Part shown: positions 43,206-50,998 of the stretch, piece by piece
Layout: every line of letters starts with the position of its first letter
Position numbering within the stretch: the first letter of the stretch is position 1
From: Dehalococcoidia bacterium
Lineage (GTDB): Bacteria; Chloroflexota; Dehalococcoidia; SHYB01
Reading direction: 5' to 3'
Assembly: GCA_009693015.1 (NCBI GenBank)
Contig: SHYB01000009.1
Coordinates: 1-60,069, forward strand
Length of the DNA: 60,069 nucleotides
Program-made: the position numbers and the translations under genes
The notes under the pieces: model-generated
What the model was told of the DNA's origin: nothing
The model's database searches: none
What the model saw: only the letters and a program-made list of their open reading frames with translations

Positions 43206-44339
43206 CTACCCCAGCGTCTGCTTGATCCGGTCGAAGAACCCCTCGTCCTTCTTCGACATATCCGGCTTCTTCAAGCTCCCGCTCAGCTCCTGGAACAGCT
43301 TCTTCTCCTTGGCGCTGAGAGTCTTCGGAATCACCACATCCACTGACACAATCTCGTCGCCGCGCCCATGCCCCCGCAAATGCGTAATCCCCTGCCCCTT
43401 CAGCCGGAACACCGACCCCGGCTGCGTCCCTGGCGGCACCTTCAGCTTCGTCTTCCCCTCCAGCGTCGGCACCTCCACCTCGTCGCCCAGCGCCGCCTGC
43501 GCCACCGTGATCGGCAGCGCGTACACCAGGTCGTCCCCCTCGCGATCGAACAGCGGGTGCGCGTTCACCTGCAGCGCTACGTACAGATTCCCCCGAGGCC
43601 CCCCGTTCGCCCCCGACTCCCCCTCGCCCGTCAGCCGTATCTGCGACCCTCCGGCCACCCCCGCGGGTATCTTCACGGAAATCGTCCGCTGCTTCCGTTC
43701 CTTCCCTGCCCCCTTGCACGCCGTGCACGGGTTACTGATGATCTGTCCCCTGCCGCCGCACTTCCCGCACTGCGTCACATTTACGAACTGGCCGAAGACG
43801 CTCTTCTGCACCTGCCGCACCTGCCCCGTCCCGTTGCATCCCGCGCACTTCTCCGCCTTCGCCCCCGGCTCACTGCGGCTCCCCGCGCACCGGCTGCACG
43901 CCTCCACCCGGTTGATATCGAACTTTTTCTCCGTGCCGAACGCCGCCTCGTCGAACTCAATCGTCAGCGCCACCTGCAAATCCGCGCCGCGTTCCGCCGC
44001 CTGCGCCCCTGGCCTCCCCCCGCGCGCCGCCCCCGTCCCCCCGAAGAACGCATCGAAAATATCGCCGAAATCGGGGAAGCCCGACACGCCATCGAACCCC
44101 GCGCCCCCCTGGCCCGGCGACGCATGCCCGAAGCGATCGTACTGCGCCCGCTTCTCCGCGTCCCGCAGCACCTCGTACGCCTCGTTCAGCTCCTTGAACT
44201 TCGGCTCCGCGTCCGGCGCCTTATTCCGGTCCGGGTGCAGCTCAAACGCCTTCTTGCGGAACGCCTTCCGGATATCCTCGGCGCCGGCCTCGCGGCCAAC
44301 ATCGAGCACCTCATAGTAATCGCGTTTTGCTGTTGCCAT
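43206..44339 (-). CDS. dnaJ: Chaperone protein DnaJ
   Basis: DnaJ delivers substrates to DnaK and stimulates its ATPase. The 377-residue protein has an N-terminal J domain with HPD ([20 protein letters not shown], about residues 33-52) and a Gly/Phe-rich linker (near 75-105). Four CxxCxGx zinc motifs follow ([31 protein letters not shown]), then the C-terminal substrate domain with [20 protein letters not shown]. The fourth repeat pairs with the first as usual. ATG 44339 follows AGGTG; a GTG one codon upstream is possible. No dnaK or grpE is adjacent. Confidence 0.95.
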   Translation of the reverse strand: MATAKRDYYEVLDVGREAGAEDIRKAFRKKAFELHPDRNKAPDAEPKFKELNEAYEVLRDAEKRAQYDRFGHASPGQGGAGFDGVSGFPDFGDIFDAFFGGTGAARGGRPGAQAAERGADLQVALTIEFDEAAFGTEKKFDINRVEACSRCAGSRSEPGAKAEKCAGCNGTGQVRQVQKSVFGQFVNVTQCGKCGGRGQIISNPCTACKGAGKERKQRTISVKIPAGVAGGSQIRLTGEGESGANGGPRGNLYVALQVNAHPLFDREGDDLVYALPITVAQAALGDEVEVPTLEGKTKLKVPPGTQPGSVFRLKGQGITHLRGHGRGDEIVSVDVVIPKTLSAKEKKLFQELSGSLKKPDMSKKDEGFFDRIKQTLG

Positions 44340-44637
44340 CACACCTGTCGCATGCCTGAGCAGAGTTATCTAAAGTATACGTCTTCACTTCTGGGCCAAC
44401 AAGGGCGCTGCCACCTACCATCCCCCTTCGACTCCCTCTCTCCGGTGATCTGTGGCCCTGCCGGTCATTCGCGCCCCTCCCCCTCCCTTCCCCCGCCCCT
44501 CGGCCCTCGCTAGCTCCCGCCACTGCTCCCTGTCATTGCGAGCGAGTCCCCGAGCGCGGCAACCTGGTGGGGATGTGTGGTCCCTTCTCCTTCCCTCTCC
44601 CCCACTCCCGCGCCAGTCGCGTATCATACCCACTGTC
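44340..44637. other. Divergent intergenic region between dnaJ and the HD-domain gene
   Basis: The gap includes repeat S copy 3 (44531-44573) and a C/T-rich stretch. TATCATACC about ten bases before the HD gene ATG could be a -10 box of a leaderless or short-leader transcript. I saw no CIRCE-like heat-shock operator (TTAGCACTC-N9-GAGTGCTAA) before dnaJ. Confidence 0.5.
44531..44573 (+). repeat. Dispersed intergenic repeat family S, copy 3
   Basis: TGTCATTGCGAGCGAGTCCC followed by CGAGCGCGGCAACCTGGTGG; same family as 21345 and 36659. Confidence 0.7.
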
Positions 44638-45234
44638 ATGGACATAGACATCGTCGGCCGCATCGCCCAGGACGTCGCCCGCCTGCCCCCCGGCGTCCAA
44701 CGCCACATCGAAGCTGTCCAGCACCAGAGTCTCGCCCTCGCCCGCCGCTGGCGATTCGATGAAACCGCCGCTGCCCTTGCCGCCCAGGCCCACGATATCT
44801 GCCGCGCGCTCCCCGGCCCCGACCTCATCGCCCAGGCCCGTTCCCTGGGAATCCCCGTGACGCCTATCGAAGAAGCCTTCCCCGTCTTCCTCCACGGCCC
44901 CGTCGGCGCGGAAACCGTCCGCCGCCGCTACGGCCTCCGCGACCAGGCCATCCTCGACCCCATCCGCTACCACACCATGGGCCGCGCCGCCATGTCCCCG
45001 CCCGAGCAGGTCCTCTTCTTGGCCGATAAGCTCGATCCCCAGAAGCGCGCCCGCTACCCCTATTTCGACGAGGTGCTGCGGCTGGCCTACGAAGACCTCG
45101 ACGCCGCCATACTCTGCTTCCTCACAGGCCAGATGCAAGCGTTTCTCGCCGCCGCCTCCCTCGTCCACCCCGGCATGCTCGCCGCCTACAACAATCTTCT
45201 GCTGCAGCGTGGCGGCAGCCTCGGCGGCACCTAG
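44638..45234 (+). CDS. yqeK: HD-domain protein, YqeK-like (Ap4A hydrolase type)
   Basis: The 198-residue protein is a small HD phosphohydrolase. HIEAVQHQSLALARRW starts the fold, AAQAHDICRALPG holds the HD pair, FLHGPVGAETVRRRYG and IRYHTMGRAAMSPPEQVLFLADKLDP complete the metal site. This order matches YqeK, the symmetrical Ap4A hydrolase often next to nadD. No nadD or rsfS neighbour is present, so the name is tentative. ATG 44638 has no Shine-Dalgarno and a -10-like TATCAT close upstream. Confidence 0.75.
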   Translation: MDIDIVGRIAQDVARLPPGVQRHIEAVQHQSLALARRWRFDETAAALAAQAHDICRALPGPDLIAQARSLGIPVTPIEEAFPVFLHGPVGAETVRRRYGLRDQAILDPIRYHTMGRAAMSPPEQVLFLADKLDPQKRARYPYFDEVLRLAYEDLDAAILCFLTGQMQAFLAAASLVHPGMLAAYNNLLLQRGGSLGGT

Positions 45235-45239
45235 TCCCG

Positions 45240-45800
45240 CTACGCCTGGCCGGTGGGCCCCGGCCCCACCGCCAGGATGCCCACCAGGTAGCGCAGCAGA
45301 TAGCCAGGCGCCACCGCCGCCAGCGCGCGGAACGCCGAAACGTCCATCACCGACTTCACCGCGGCGATCATCGTCGCCAGCATATACAGCGTGATGAGGA
45401 ACCCCACGAACACCCCCGGCGGCCCCAGGAAAAACGCGAAGAAAAACAACACCCCCGGCGCTGTCGAATAGCCGATCGCCGTCAGCAAGTCCCGCCTGCT
45501 TCCCTTGTTATTCCCAGCGTCAATGCTGATATTGCCGAACACATACGCCGATGCCGCCTGAATAAACCACAGCCCCGGCATAATCAAGAACGCCTGCCCC
45601 ATCGCCTCGCTCGCGGTGTACGAGCCGGAGTACGCCCCCAAAATCCCCGCGCCCGCAACCGTCGCCAAGCACGCCAGCAGCAGCACCAGCACCGCCTGCG
45701 TCAGGGCAATGGGGTCGCCGCGCATCTCCCCGTAGACCTTGTTGTCGAACAGCGCCACTCGCAGCATCCGTTTGAACAGCAAACCAGCCTCCCGCAGCAT
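45240..45800 (-). CDS. Yip1-like integral membrane protein
   Basis: The 186-residue protein has a short amphipathic N-terminus (MLREAGLLFKRMLRVALFD) and about five transmembrane helices. They are LTQAVLVLLLACLATVAGAG, a second in FLIMPGLWFIQAASAYVFG, a third around GYSTAPGVLFFFAFFLGPP, a fourth around VGFLITLYMLATMIAAV and a fifth near the C-terminus. The layout and the GYSTAPG motif fit the Yip1/YIF1 domain family, whose bacterial role is unknown. ATG 45800 is chosen for the domain; the open frame runs back to TTG 45884. It converges with the HD gene, five bases apart. Confidence 0.7.
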   Translation of the reverse strand: MLREAGLLFKRMLRVALFDNKVYGEMRGDPIALTQAVLVLLLACLATVAGAGILGAYSGSYTASEAMGQAFLIMPGLWFIQAASAYVFGNISIDAGNNKGSRRDLLTAIGYSTAPGVLFFFAFFLGPPGVFVGFLITLYMLATMIAAVKSVMDVSAFRALAAVAPGYLLRYLVGILAVGPGPTGQA

Positions 45801-45901
45801 GCTGCCTGTCCCCTGTTGATGGGGGTGCAGCGCGTCCCTGATTTTACTCCATTTCAGGCTTACCCCATTGCAGGAAGGGAACAACTGCGCATCACACCCT
45901 C

Positions 45902-45959
45902 TTGACGTTATAGAACGACCGTACTATAATAGAACAAACGATGCAAACAGTCGTTCTTA
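45902..45959 (+). promoter_or_regulatory. Consensus promoter with three operator-like repeats
   Basis: TTGACG (45902-45907), a 17-base spacer and TATAAT (45925-45930) form the best promoter in the window. Three similar motifs overlap and follow it: TAGAACGACCG (45911-45921), TAGAACAAACG (45930-45940) and, inverted, TAAGAACGAC (45950-45959 read on the minus strand). The arrangement suggests a repressor array; the first motif also comes within one base of a Gram-positive LexA box (GAACNNNNGTTC). The regulator is unknown. Confidence 0.7.
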
Positions 45960-46004
45960 GCCGATAGGCCAATGGGCCAGTGGATTGTATAAGGAGGTCA
46001 CGCT

Positions 46005-46799
46005 ATGCAGGCTCTCATGGATCGAACCACCGCCACCGCCCCCGCAAGCTCGCCCGCGCAGGCGCCTCTCCCCCTGCCGCAACACCGCCGTGACCTGCGT
46101 CTCACCTGGCGCGCCCCTGACGCCCCCGTCACCATGCGCACCGGCCGTCTCTTCAGCCTGGATCAGCGCCGCTGCCTCCGTGGCGTCCACCGCCGTCTCA
46201 CCGGTCCCTTCCCGCTGCTCACCTACGTCGCCGGCGTCATGGCCCCCTCGCGCTCCTCTTCCGTCGCCTCCCTTGCCCACCTCCGCGGCAACGACGCCAT
46301 CGCCACCATCGGCGAGCTTGACCTGCGCCAGCCGCACCCCGTCCTCCGCGTCGTCGCCCACCTCCGCCAGGGTGACAGTTCTCCCGATGCCCTCCTCCAT
46401 ACCCTAACGGTGGGCTGGGGTTGCCGGCGCATCCTCCTCGGCGGGGCGCATCTTCCCCCCGGCGATTCCCTCCCTCTTGCCGCCATCGCCATTAACCTCA
46501 CCCCCGCGGAACGTGCCCGCCTCACCCTCGGCCTCCTCCAGGCCGTCAGCGCCGCCCGTGTCTCCGTCTACGCTCCCGACGATGATGCCAGCGCCCCTGA
46601 TGCTGATGATGCGGGCAGCGCGTTTTGGGGGGAAGTCGTCCGCGCCGAAGCCCTCATCACCACACCCGCGCCGCATGGCGTCCATATTGACACCCTCGAC
46701 TACCGCGGCTACATCACCAGCCTCGCCCTCGCCGTGGAGGCCGCCGCCGCCGTCCTGCACCCCGCGCAGGGCCAGTTGCCCGACCGCATCCCTGCCTGA
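46005..46799 (+). CDS. Unrecognised protein with strong expression signals
   Basis: The 264-residue protein matches no family I recognise. It begins with a Pro/Ala-rich stretch (residues 10-35) and an Arg-rich segment (HRRDLRLTWRAP, LDQRRCLRGVHRR). The rest looks like an alpha/beta soluble domain with an acidic loop near residue 190 (APDDDASAPDADDAG). No signal peptide or transmembrane helix is evident. A perfect AAGGAGGT (45990-45997) lies seven bases before the ATG and the promoter is near consensus, so expression should be high when derepressed. The small Cys4-HTH protein follows 53 bases downstream with its own ribosome binding site. Confidence 0.72.
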   Translation: MQALMDRTTATAPASSPAQAPLPLPQHRRDLRLTWRAPDAPVTMRTGRLFSLDQRRCLRGVHRRLTGPFPLLTYVAGVMAPSRSSSVASLAHLRGNDAIATIGELDLRQPHPVLRVVAHLRQGDSSPDALLHTLTVGWGCRRILLGGAHLPPGDSLPLAAIAINLTPAERARLTLGLLQAVSAARVSVYAPDDDASAPDADDAGSAFWGEVVRAEALITTPAPHGVHIDTLDYRGYITSLALAVEAAAAVLHPAQGQLPDRIPA

Positions 46800-46852
46800 T
46801 AACCATATACCCGCGCACAGCCGAGACTTGCACATACACACGGAGGATTGCC

Positions 46853-47149
46853 ATGCGCCGCAACGTTCCCACCCTTGACCGCCTCCCCGAGTTCACCAGC
46901 TACCGTGATGCCGGGTGTGATGTTCACCCCTCCTGCCTCACCTGCCCGCTGCCCCAGTGCCGCTTTGACGAGCCTGGCTGGCTCCAGCGCGAAGGCCGCG
47001 GCCAGCGTGATGCCCAGATTCTTGAGGCGCGCACGCAAAGCCACCTGCCCGTGCCCCAGCTTGCCAGCCGCTTCAACGTCAGCACCCGCACCGTGCACCG
47101 CATCCTCCGCCGCGTGGATGCCGAGCGTCCTGTTCTCATCGCCTCCTGA
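46853..47149 (+). CDS. Small Cys4 zinc-finger plus helix-turn-helix protein
   Basis: The 98-residue protein has four cysteines at 22, 28, 31 and 36 (CDVHPSCLTCPLPQCRFDE), a likely zinc site. They are followed by a basic region (QREGRGQRDAQILEARTQ) and a helix-turn-helix at about 65-88 (VPQLASRFNVSTRTVHRILRR). It is probably a DNA-binding regulator, of the kind often seen in phage or mobile regions. GGAGG lies six bases before the ATG. It may regulate the upstream gene and its operator array; that is inference. Confidence 0.8.
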   Translation: MRRNVPTLDRLPEFTSYRDAGCDVHPSCLTCPLPQCRFDEPGWLQREGRGQRDAQILEARTQSHLPVPQLASRFNVSTRTVHRILRRVDAERPVLIAS

Positions 47150-47215
47150 CCCCTGTCTCACGCCCCGCCTCCCCTCGTGCTACCCTACCGCAACCAACAT
47201 TGCGGAGGTGTCCTC

Positions 47216-47596
47216 ATGGGCAAGTTTGAAACGTGGCAAGACAAGGCTAGCGAGCTTGATGCGATCATGCGTCCCCCCGGCGCTCCCAAGGTGCGCGGGC
47301 CGTCCTCCACCATCGCCCCTGACTTCGCTCAGGACCTGCGCACCTTCGTCCTCGGCGGCGTCATGGGCCGTCCCGGTCTTGACCTGCGCACGCGCCTGCT
47401 CTGCACCATTGCCGCCGTCACCGTCCTCGGCAAGGAGCCTATCCTCAAGCACTACGCCGGCGTCGCCCTCAACGCCGGGTGTACCAAGGAAGAAGTTGCC
47501 GAGGTCGTCGCCCAGATGGCCGTGTACGGCGGCGCGCCCTGCGCCATGATCGGCCTCGCCGCCGTGGAGCAAGCGTGGCGGGAGATCGGCCGCTAG
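47216..47596 (+). CDS. Carboxymuconolactone decarboxylase (CMD) family protein
   Basis: The 126-residue protein has the CMD helical core: RTRLLCTIAAVTVLGKEPILKHYAGVALNAGCTKEEVAEV and AQMAVYGGAPCAM. The AhpD-type CxxC pair is missing, so alkylhydroperoxidase activity is unlikely. It may be a decarboxylase or an uncharacterised member. GGAGGT lies six bases before ATG 47216. pyrD follows 29 bases after its stop with its own -10 box. Confidence 0.87.
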   Translation: MGKFETWQDKASELDAIMRPPGAPKVRGPSSTIAPDFAQDLRTFVLGGVMGRPGLDLRTRLLCTIAAVTVLGKEPILKHYAGVALNAGCTKEEVAEVVAQMAVYGGAPCAMIGLAAVEQAWREIGR

Positions 47597-47613
47597 CGCA
47601 GCTGGCGGTGCGC

Positions 47614-47619
47614 TATACT
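47614..47619 (+). promoter_or_regulatory. -10 box giving a leaderless pyrD transcript
   Basis: TATACT at 47614-47619 ends six bases before the pyrD ATG, so transcription should begin at or next to the start codon. No good -35 or Shine-Dalgarno is present. Confidence 0.5.
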
Positions 47620-47625
47620 TTTGGC

Positions 47626-48693
47626 ATGGGCCTCTACCGGCGGGCCGTTCTCCCCTGCATGCACCTCCTCGATCCCGAGTCCTCGCATGCCCTTACCCTC
47701 ACGCTTGCCCACCGCATCTCCCAGGTGCCGGGAGCGCTGCCGCTTGCGCGCGCCCTCGCCCGCGCCCCTGACCCCGCGCTCGCCTTCACCTGGCGCGGCC
47801 TCACCTTCCGCAGCCCCATCGGCCTCGCCGCCGGCGCCGATAAAAACGCCGTCGCGCCGCGTCTCTTCCACGCCCTCGGCGCTGGATTCATCGAGATCGG
47901 CACCGTCACCCTCCTGCCCCAGCCGGGCAACCCCCGGCCTCGCGTCCATCGCCTCACGCGCCAGCACGCCCTCGTCAACCGCCTCGGCTTCCCCAGCCAC
48001 GGCGCCGCCCGCGTCGCCCTGCGGCTCTCCCACCTCCGCCTTGCCCAGACTCCCATCGGCGTCAACATCGGCAAAAACGCCGCCACTCCCCTCGCCCACG
48101 CCGCGCGCGACTACGCCGCCTGCCTGGAAGTTCTCTACCCCCATGGCGATTACTTTACCGTCAACGTCAGCTCTCCCAACACGGAGGGCCTGACCACCCT
48201 CCAGTCGCGCTCCCAACTCGCCGCCTTGCTCGCCCGCATCGCCCGCGCCCGCGCCATCCTCGCAGGCCCGGCCCATCCCAAGCCCATCCTCGTCAAAATC
48301 TCTCCCGATCTCTCCCTGTCCGACCTCGACTCCGTGCTCGACGTTGTTCTTGAACACGGCCTCGACGGCATAATCGCCACCAACACATCCGTCGATTCTG
48401 CCCTGCGCGATGCCGTCTCACAAAAGCTGGCCGGCGGCCTCTCCGGGCCCATGCTCCTCCCCAAATCCCTCGCTGCCGTCTGGCGCCTGCGCCAGCGCGC
48501 CCCGCGTGATTTCTTCATCGTCGGCGTGGGCGGCATCTCCAGCGACGACGATGCCTGGGCCATGCTCCAGGCAGGTGCCAACGCCGTCCAGCTCTACACC
48601 GCACTCGTCTACCACGGCCCCGGCCTCTTCGCCTCCCTCAACCGCGCTCTCGCCGAACGCGTCCGCCTCGCCGGCATGCCGCAGCCCATCTAG
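47626..48693 (+). CDS. pyrD: Dihydroorotate dehydrogenase (quinone), class 2
   Basis: PyrD oxidises dihydroorotate to orotate in pyrimidine synthesis, passing electrons to quinone at the membrane. The 355-residue protein has the class 2 N-terminal helix region (MGLYRRAVLPCMHLLDPESSHAL) and PIGLAAGADKNAVAPRLFHAL. VNRLGFPSHG, IGVNIGKN, YFTVNVSSPNTEGL (catalytic Ser) and the FMN-binding GVGGISSDDDAWAMLQAGAN follow, with VQLYTALVYHGPGLF near the end. The ATG is taken just after a TATACT -10 box, suggesting a leaderless mRNA. Confidence 0.95.
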   Translation: MGLYRRAVLPCMHLLDPESSHALTLTLAHRISQVPGALPLARALARAPDPALAFTWRGLTFRSPIGLAAGADKNAVAPRLFHALGAGFIEIGTVTLLPQPGNPRPRVHRLTRQHALVNRLGFPSHGAARVALRLSHLRLAQTPIGVNIGKNAATPLAHAARDYAACLEVLYPHGDYFTVNVSSPNTEGLTTLQSRSQLAALLARIARARAILAGPAHPKPILVKISPDLSLSDLDSVLDVVLEHGLDGIIATNTSVDSALRDAVSQKLAGGLSGPMLLPKSLAAVWRLRQRAPRDFFIVGVGGISSDDDAWAMLQAGANAVQLYTALVYHGPGLFASLNRALAERVRLAGMPQPI

Positions 48694-48903
48694 CCATCTG
48701 CCTTGGATTCCCGCTAGCGACGCCGCGGGTCATCCCGCCGGGCAATGGATCGAGCCGCAGACAACGCATTGCGGCGGCATCAAGTCAAGTCTGTGCTGCC
48801 CAGGCGTGCATGCGCCTTATCGGCGGCGCTAAAACTGGCCTGGGTGCTCCAGCGCGAAATCGGAGGACCCCCTCATGTCCATCGGCGTGCGCTGTCAAGC
48901 GAC

Positions 48904-48980
48904 TGGTCGGGGCGCCGCGATTTGAACGCGGGACCCCCTGCACCCCATGCAGGTGCGCTACCGAGCTGCGCTACGCCCCG
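48904..48980 (-). tRNA. tRNA-Pro (anticodon GGG)
   Basis: The minus strand gives acceptor CGGGGCG pairing with CGCCCCG and a D-arm GCGCAGCTCGGTAGCGC. The anticodon stem CCTGC/GCAGG encloses ATGGGGT (anticodon GGG), and the T-arm contains CGCGTTCAAATCGCG. The CCA end is encoded (48904-48906). Confidence 0.95.
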
Positions 48981-49096
48981 AGACAAACGTCGTCCCTTGA
49001 AGGGGTAGGGAACCTGGACAGCATAGCACATCTCCCGCGCCCCTCGCCTCAAAATCCCCCATCATTCCCGCGCCCTCCTCCTGTGCCATCCGCCCC

Positions 49097-49126
49097 TTGA
49101 CCCCTCCCCTTCCCATCGCATACGAT
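49097..49126 (+). promoter_or_regulatory. Possible promoter reading into repeat copy A
   Basis: TTGACC (49097-49102), an 18-base spacer and TACGAT (49121-49126) point rightward into the 271-bp repeat with no gene between, so a non-coding transcript is possible. The match is modest. Confidence 0.35.
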
Positions 49127-49243
49127 ACATATATGAACATCCGTTCTATCCCGCAATGGCGTGCGCTGCCCCAGAGATCGCCGCCGCCAACACGCGAGAC
49201 CGGCGTGTCGAGGAGGCCCGCCAGGGACGGCATTCCCCTGCGC

Positions 49244-49514
49244 AGGCTTATAAAGAGAGCGGCCCTCTGCGCTCCTCATCTGGTGCTGGGCCTTGCCCCA
49301 CACTCCCTTGCAGCGCCGGGAGGGCCACCCCTTCACCTGACGGTGCGTGACGCAGCGCCCCCCAGGCATCCCCGGCCCGCTTCGGTAGGCGATCTGCCCT
49401 CCACACCCTGACCCCGGCGACCTCCAGCCGTCCACTCCCAGGCGAGCGCAGACCTGGGCCGGGCCACGGGGGACCACTGGCGCGATCAGCTAGGCGTACC
49501 TTAACAACCGCATA
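49244..49514 (+). repeat. 271-bp repeat, copy A (inverted relative to copy B)
   Basis: This segment, starting AGGCTTATAAAGAGAGCGG and ending TTAACAACCGCATA, matches the reverse complement of 59799-60069 with three mismatches in 271 bases (98.9%). It has no credible ORF. It begins beside no visible terminal repeat. The true left boundary may lie further left, because copy B is cut by the window end. Confidence 0.95.
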
Positions 49515-49647
49515 GCAACCACCAAGCGATCACCCACAGAGGCGCTTGTCCTTTCCGTCCTCTTACCCCCTCCCAGTGGGAGAGAGTAGGGTGGGGGCGG
49601 GCCGCACTCACGTCTGCCATCGCCTTGCGGCAGCATCCCGCCGCGGC

Positions 49648-50124
49648 CTACCCTCCAGCCCCGCTCCGCCGCCGCGACACGTTTCCCGCCGCTGGCGGGG
49701 CCCCCTCGCGCCAGTCCAGGTTCAACTCCCGGTGCTGGATGCGCCACTCCCCGCCGCTCTTCACCAGCCGGTCCTTGTAGCGGATCGCCATCACATACAG
49801 CGCAGGCTTCCCCTCTTGCTGGTACAAATGCTGCGCCACCGCATACGTCTCCGACGCCGCTTCCCCCTCGCCTAGCGAAACATACTCGTTCGCCATCAGG
49901 TGCTGCGTCGCGTCATACCGCGTAATCCCGTTGACGAACCACTGCACGATCTCCTCGCGACCGCCCACCTCCCGCACCACCTTCGCCTGCGGCACCCGCG
50001 TAAACCGCGGCCGCTCCCTGAAGCAGGAGCGGATCGTCCCGCCATCCACCCGGTCAATGCCGCGCGCGTACCGGCAATGCACCTGGCGGATCGCCTCCCG
50101 GTCCAGCAACTGTTGCAGCGTCAT
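49648..50124 (-). CDS. SnoaL-like (NTF2 fold) protein 4
   Basis: The 158-residue protein starts MTLQQLLDREAIRQVHCRYA, nearly the same start as paralogues 2 and 3 at 39900 and 40355. It has TQHLMANEYVSLGEGEAASE, YVMAIRYKDRLVKSGGEWRI and a closing RELNLDWREGA strand. It stands alone 9 kb from the tandem trio, indicating dispersal of the family. The open frame extends upstream to 50172, but the ATG at 50124 fits the family start. Confidence 0.82.
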   Translation of the reverse strand: MTLQQLLDREAIRQVHCRYARGIDRVDGGTIRSCFRERPRFTRVPQAKVVREVGGREEIVQWFVNGITRYDATQHLMANEYVSLGEGEAASETYAVAQHLYQQEGKPALYVMAIRYKDRLVKSGGEWRIQHRELNLDWREGAPPAAGNVSRRRSGAGG

Positions 50125-50176
50125 GGCCGCGCCAGTATACCGCACCCTCACGCCCCTACTTAGCCGGTACAACGCA

Positions 50177-50205
50177 TTGACGAGCCGCCCTCCCCTAGCT
50201 ACACT
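50177..50205 (+). promoter_or_regulatory. Sigma70-type promoter for the aldolase gene
   Basis: TTGACG (50177-50182), a 17-base spacer and TACACT (50200-50205), 23 bases before the ATG at 50229. Confidence 0.72.
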
Positions 50206-50228
50206 CCCGCCACCGCTAGGAGAGCCCC

Positions 50229-50978
50229 ATGACCCCCAACCGCCTCAAACAGCAGCTCGACGCAGGCAAGACCGCTACCGTCGTTTCCGGCCTCATCACC
50301 CCGGACCTCATCGACTACCTGGGTAACGTCGGCTTCGATGCCGCCTGGCTGGACATGGAGCACGGCTCTACCTCTTGGGGAGACCTTGCCGACCTCTCCC
50401 GCGCCTGCGAAGTCAACGGCATGTCCTCCATCGTCCGCGTTAGCGCCAACGACCCCGCCACCATCATGCGCACCCTCGATCGCGGCGCCGAAGGCATCAT
50501 CGTTCCCCACGTCAACACCCGCGCCGAAGCCGAAGCCGTCGTGGATGCCGCCAAGTACCATCCCATCGGCCATCGCGGCGTCGGCGGCGGGCGGCAAGGA
50601 CGCGGCGGCCCCGCCTATTGGAACACCGCCAACGGCCACACCCTCGTCGCCGTCATGATTGAGGACATCCTCGCCGTGGAAAACCTCGCGCAGATCATCG
50701 CCGTGCCCCACATTGACGTCTTCTTCGTCGCCAAGCAGGACCTCGCGCAGAGCATGGGCCATCTGGGACAGCCGCAGCACCCCGAAGTGCAGGCCGTCTA
50801 CCAGCGCGCCATCCGAGCCATTGTCGCTGCGGGGCGGGTCGCTGGCACCGGTGTCGCCGAGAAAGACATCCCTGCCGCCGCCGCCCTGGGCATCCGGTTC
50901 TTCATGGCCGCCTACCCGCCCTGGCTCACCGCGGCCAGCCTCCGCTACCTGGAGCAGGTGCGCGCCGCGACCCCCTAA
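50229..50978 (+). CDS. HpcH/HpaI family aldolase 2
   Basis: The 249-residue protein is a second class II aldolase of the HpaI type: VGFDAAWLDMEHGSTSWGDL, RTLDRGAEGIIVPHVNTRAEAE, and HPIGHRGVGGGRQGRGG. VAVMIEDILAVENL carries the metal-binding Glu, and VDVFFVAKQDLAQSMGHLGQ is the later block. It shares only the fold and motifs with the aldolase at 19975. TAGGAGAG lies about six bases before the ATG, with a good promoter upstream. The substrate is unknown. Confidence 0.9.
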   Translation: MTPNRLKQQLDAGKTATVVSGLITPDLIDYLGNVGFDAAWLDMEHGSTSWGDLADLSRACEVNGMSSIVRVSANDPATIMRTLDRGAEGIIVPHVNTRAEAEAVVDAAKYHPIGHRGVGGGRQGRGGPAYWNTANGHTLVAVMIEDILAVENLAQIIAVPHIDVFFVAKQDLAQSMGHLGQPQHPEVQAVYQRAIRAIVAAGRVAGTGVAEKDIPAAAALGIRFFMAAYPPWLTAASLRYLEQVRAATP

Positions 50979-50998
50979 GCGCACTGCCGCTCGAGCGT

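Larger units (their letters stand above)
48694..49647. other. Long non-coding region with tRNA-Pro and a 271-bp repeat
   Basis: The 954-bp gap holds tRNA-Pro (48904-48980), a possible promoter (49097-49126) and repeat copy A (49244-49514). A CTCCCAGTGGGAGAGAGTAG palindrome near 49570 resembles short elements at 36722 and 59725. Open frames here have atypical composition or overlap the tRNA and are not believable genes. Confidence 0.6.

Noticed and set aside
44338-44470. CIRCE heat-shock operator before dnaJ
   Set aside because: No TTAGCACTC-N9-GAGTGCTAA-like inverted repeat is visible.
43069-44513. Plus-strand ORFs of 381-415 residues opposite dnaJ
   Set aside because: Antisense shadows of dnaJ; Pro/Arg/Ser-rich with no domain.
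48745-49100. Small plus-strand ORFs around 48745-49100
   Set aside because: They run through the tRNA-Pro gene on the opposite strand and have no coding features.
49049-49477. 142-residue open frame across repeat copy A
   Set aside because: Only part lies in the repeat and the substitutions between copies do not follow a synonymous pattern; no motif, so the repeat is treated as non-coding.
49244-49514. Repeat as rRNA, RNase P RNA, tmRNA or SRP RNA
   Set aside because: I looked for the conserved 5S, 23S 5' end, RNase P and tmRNA signatures by eye and found none; a structured RNA of another type is not excluded.
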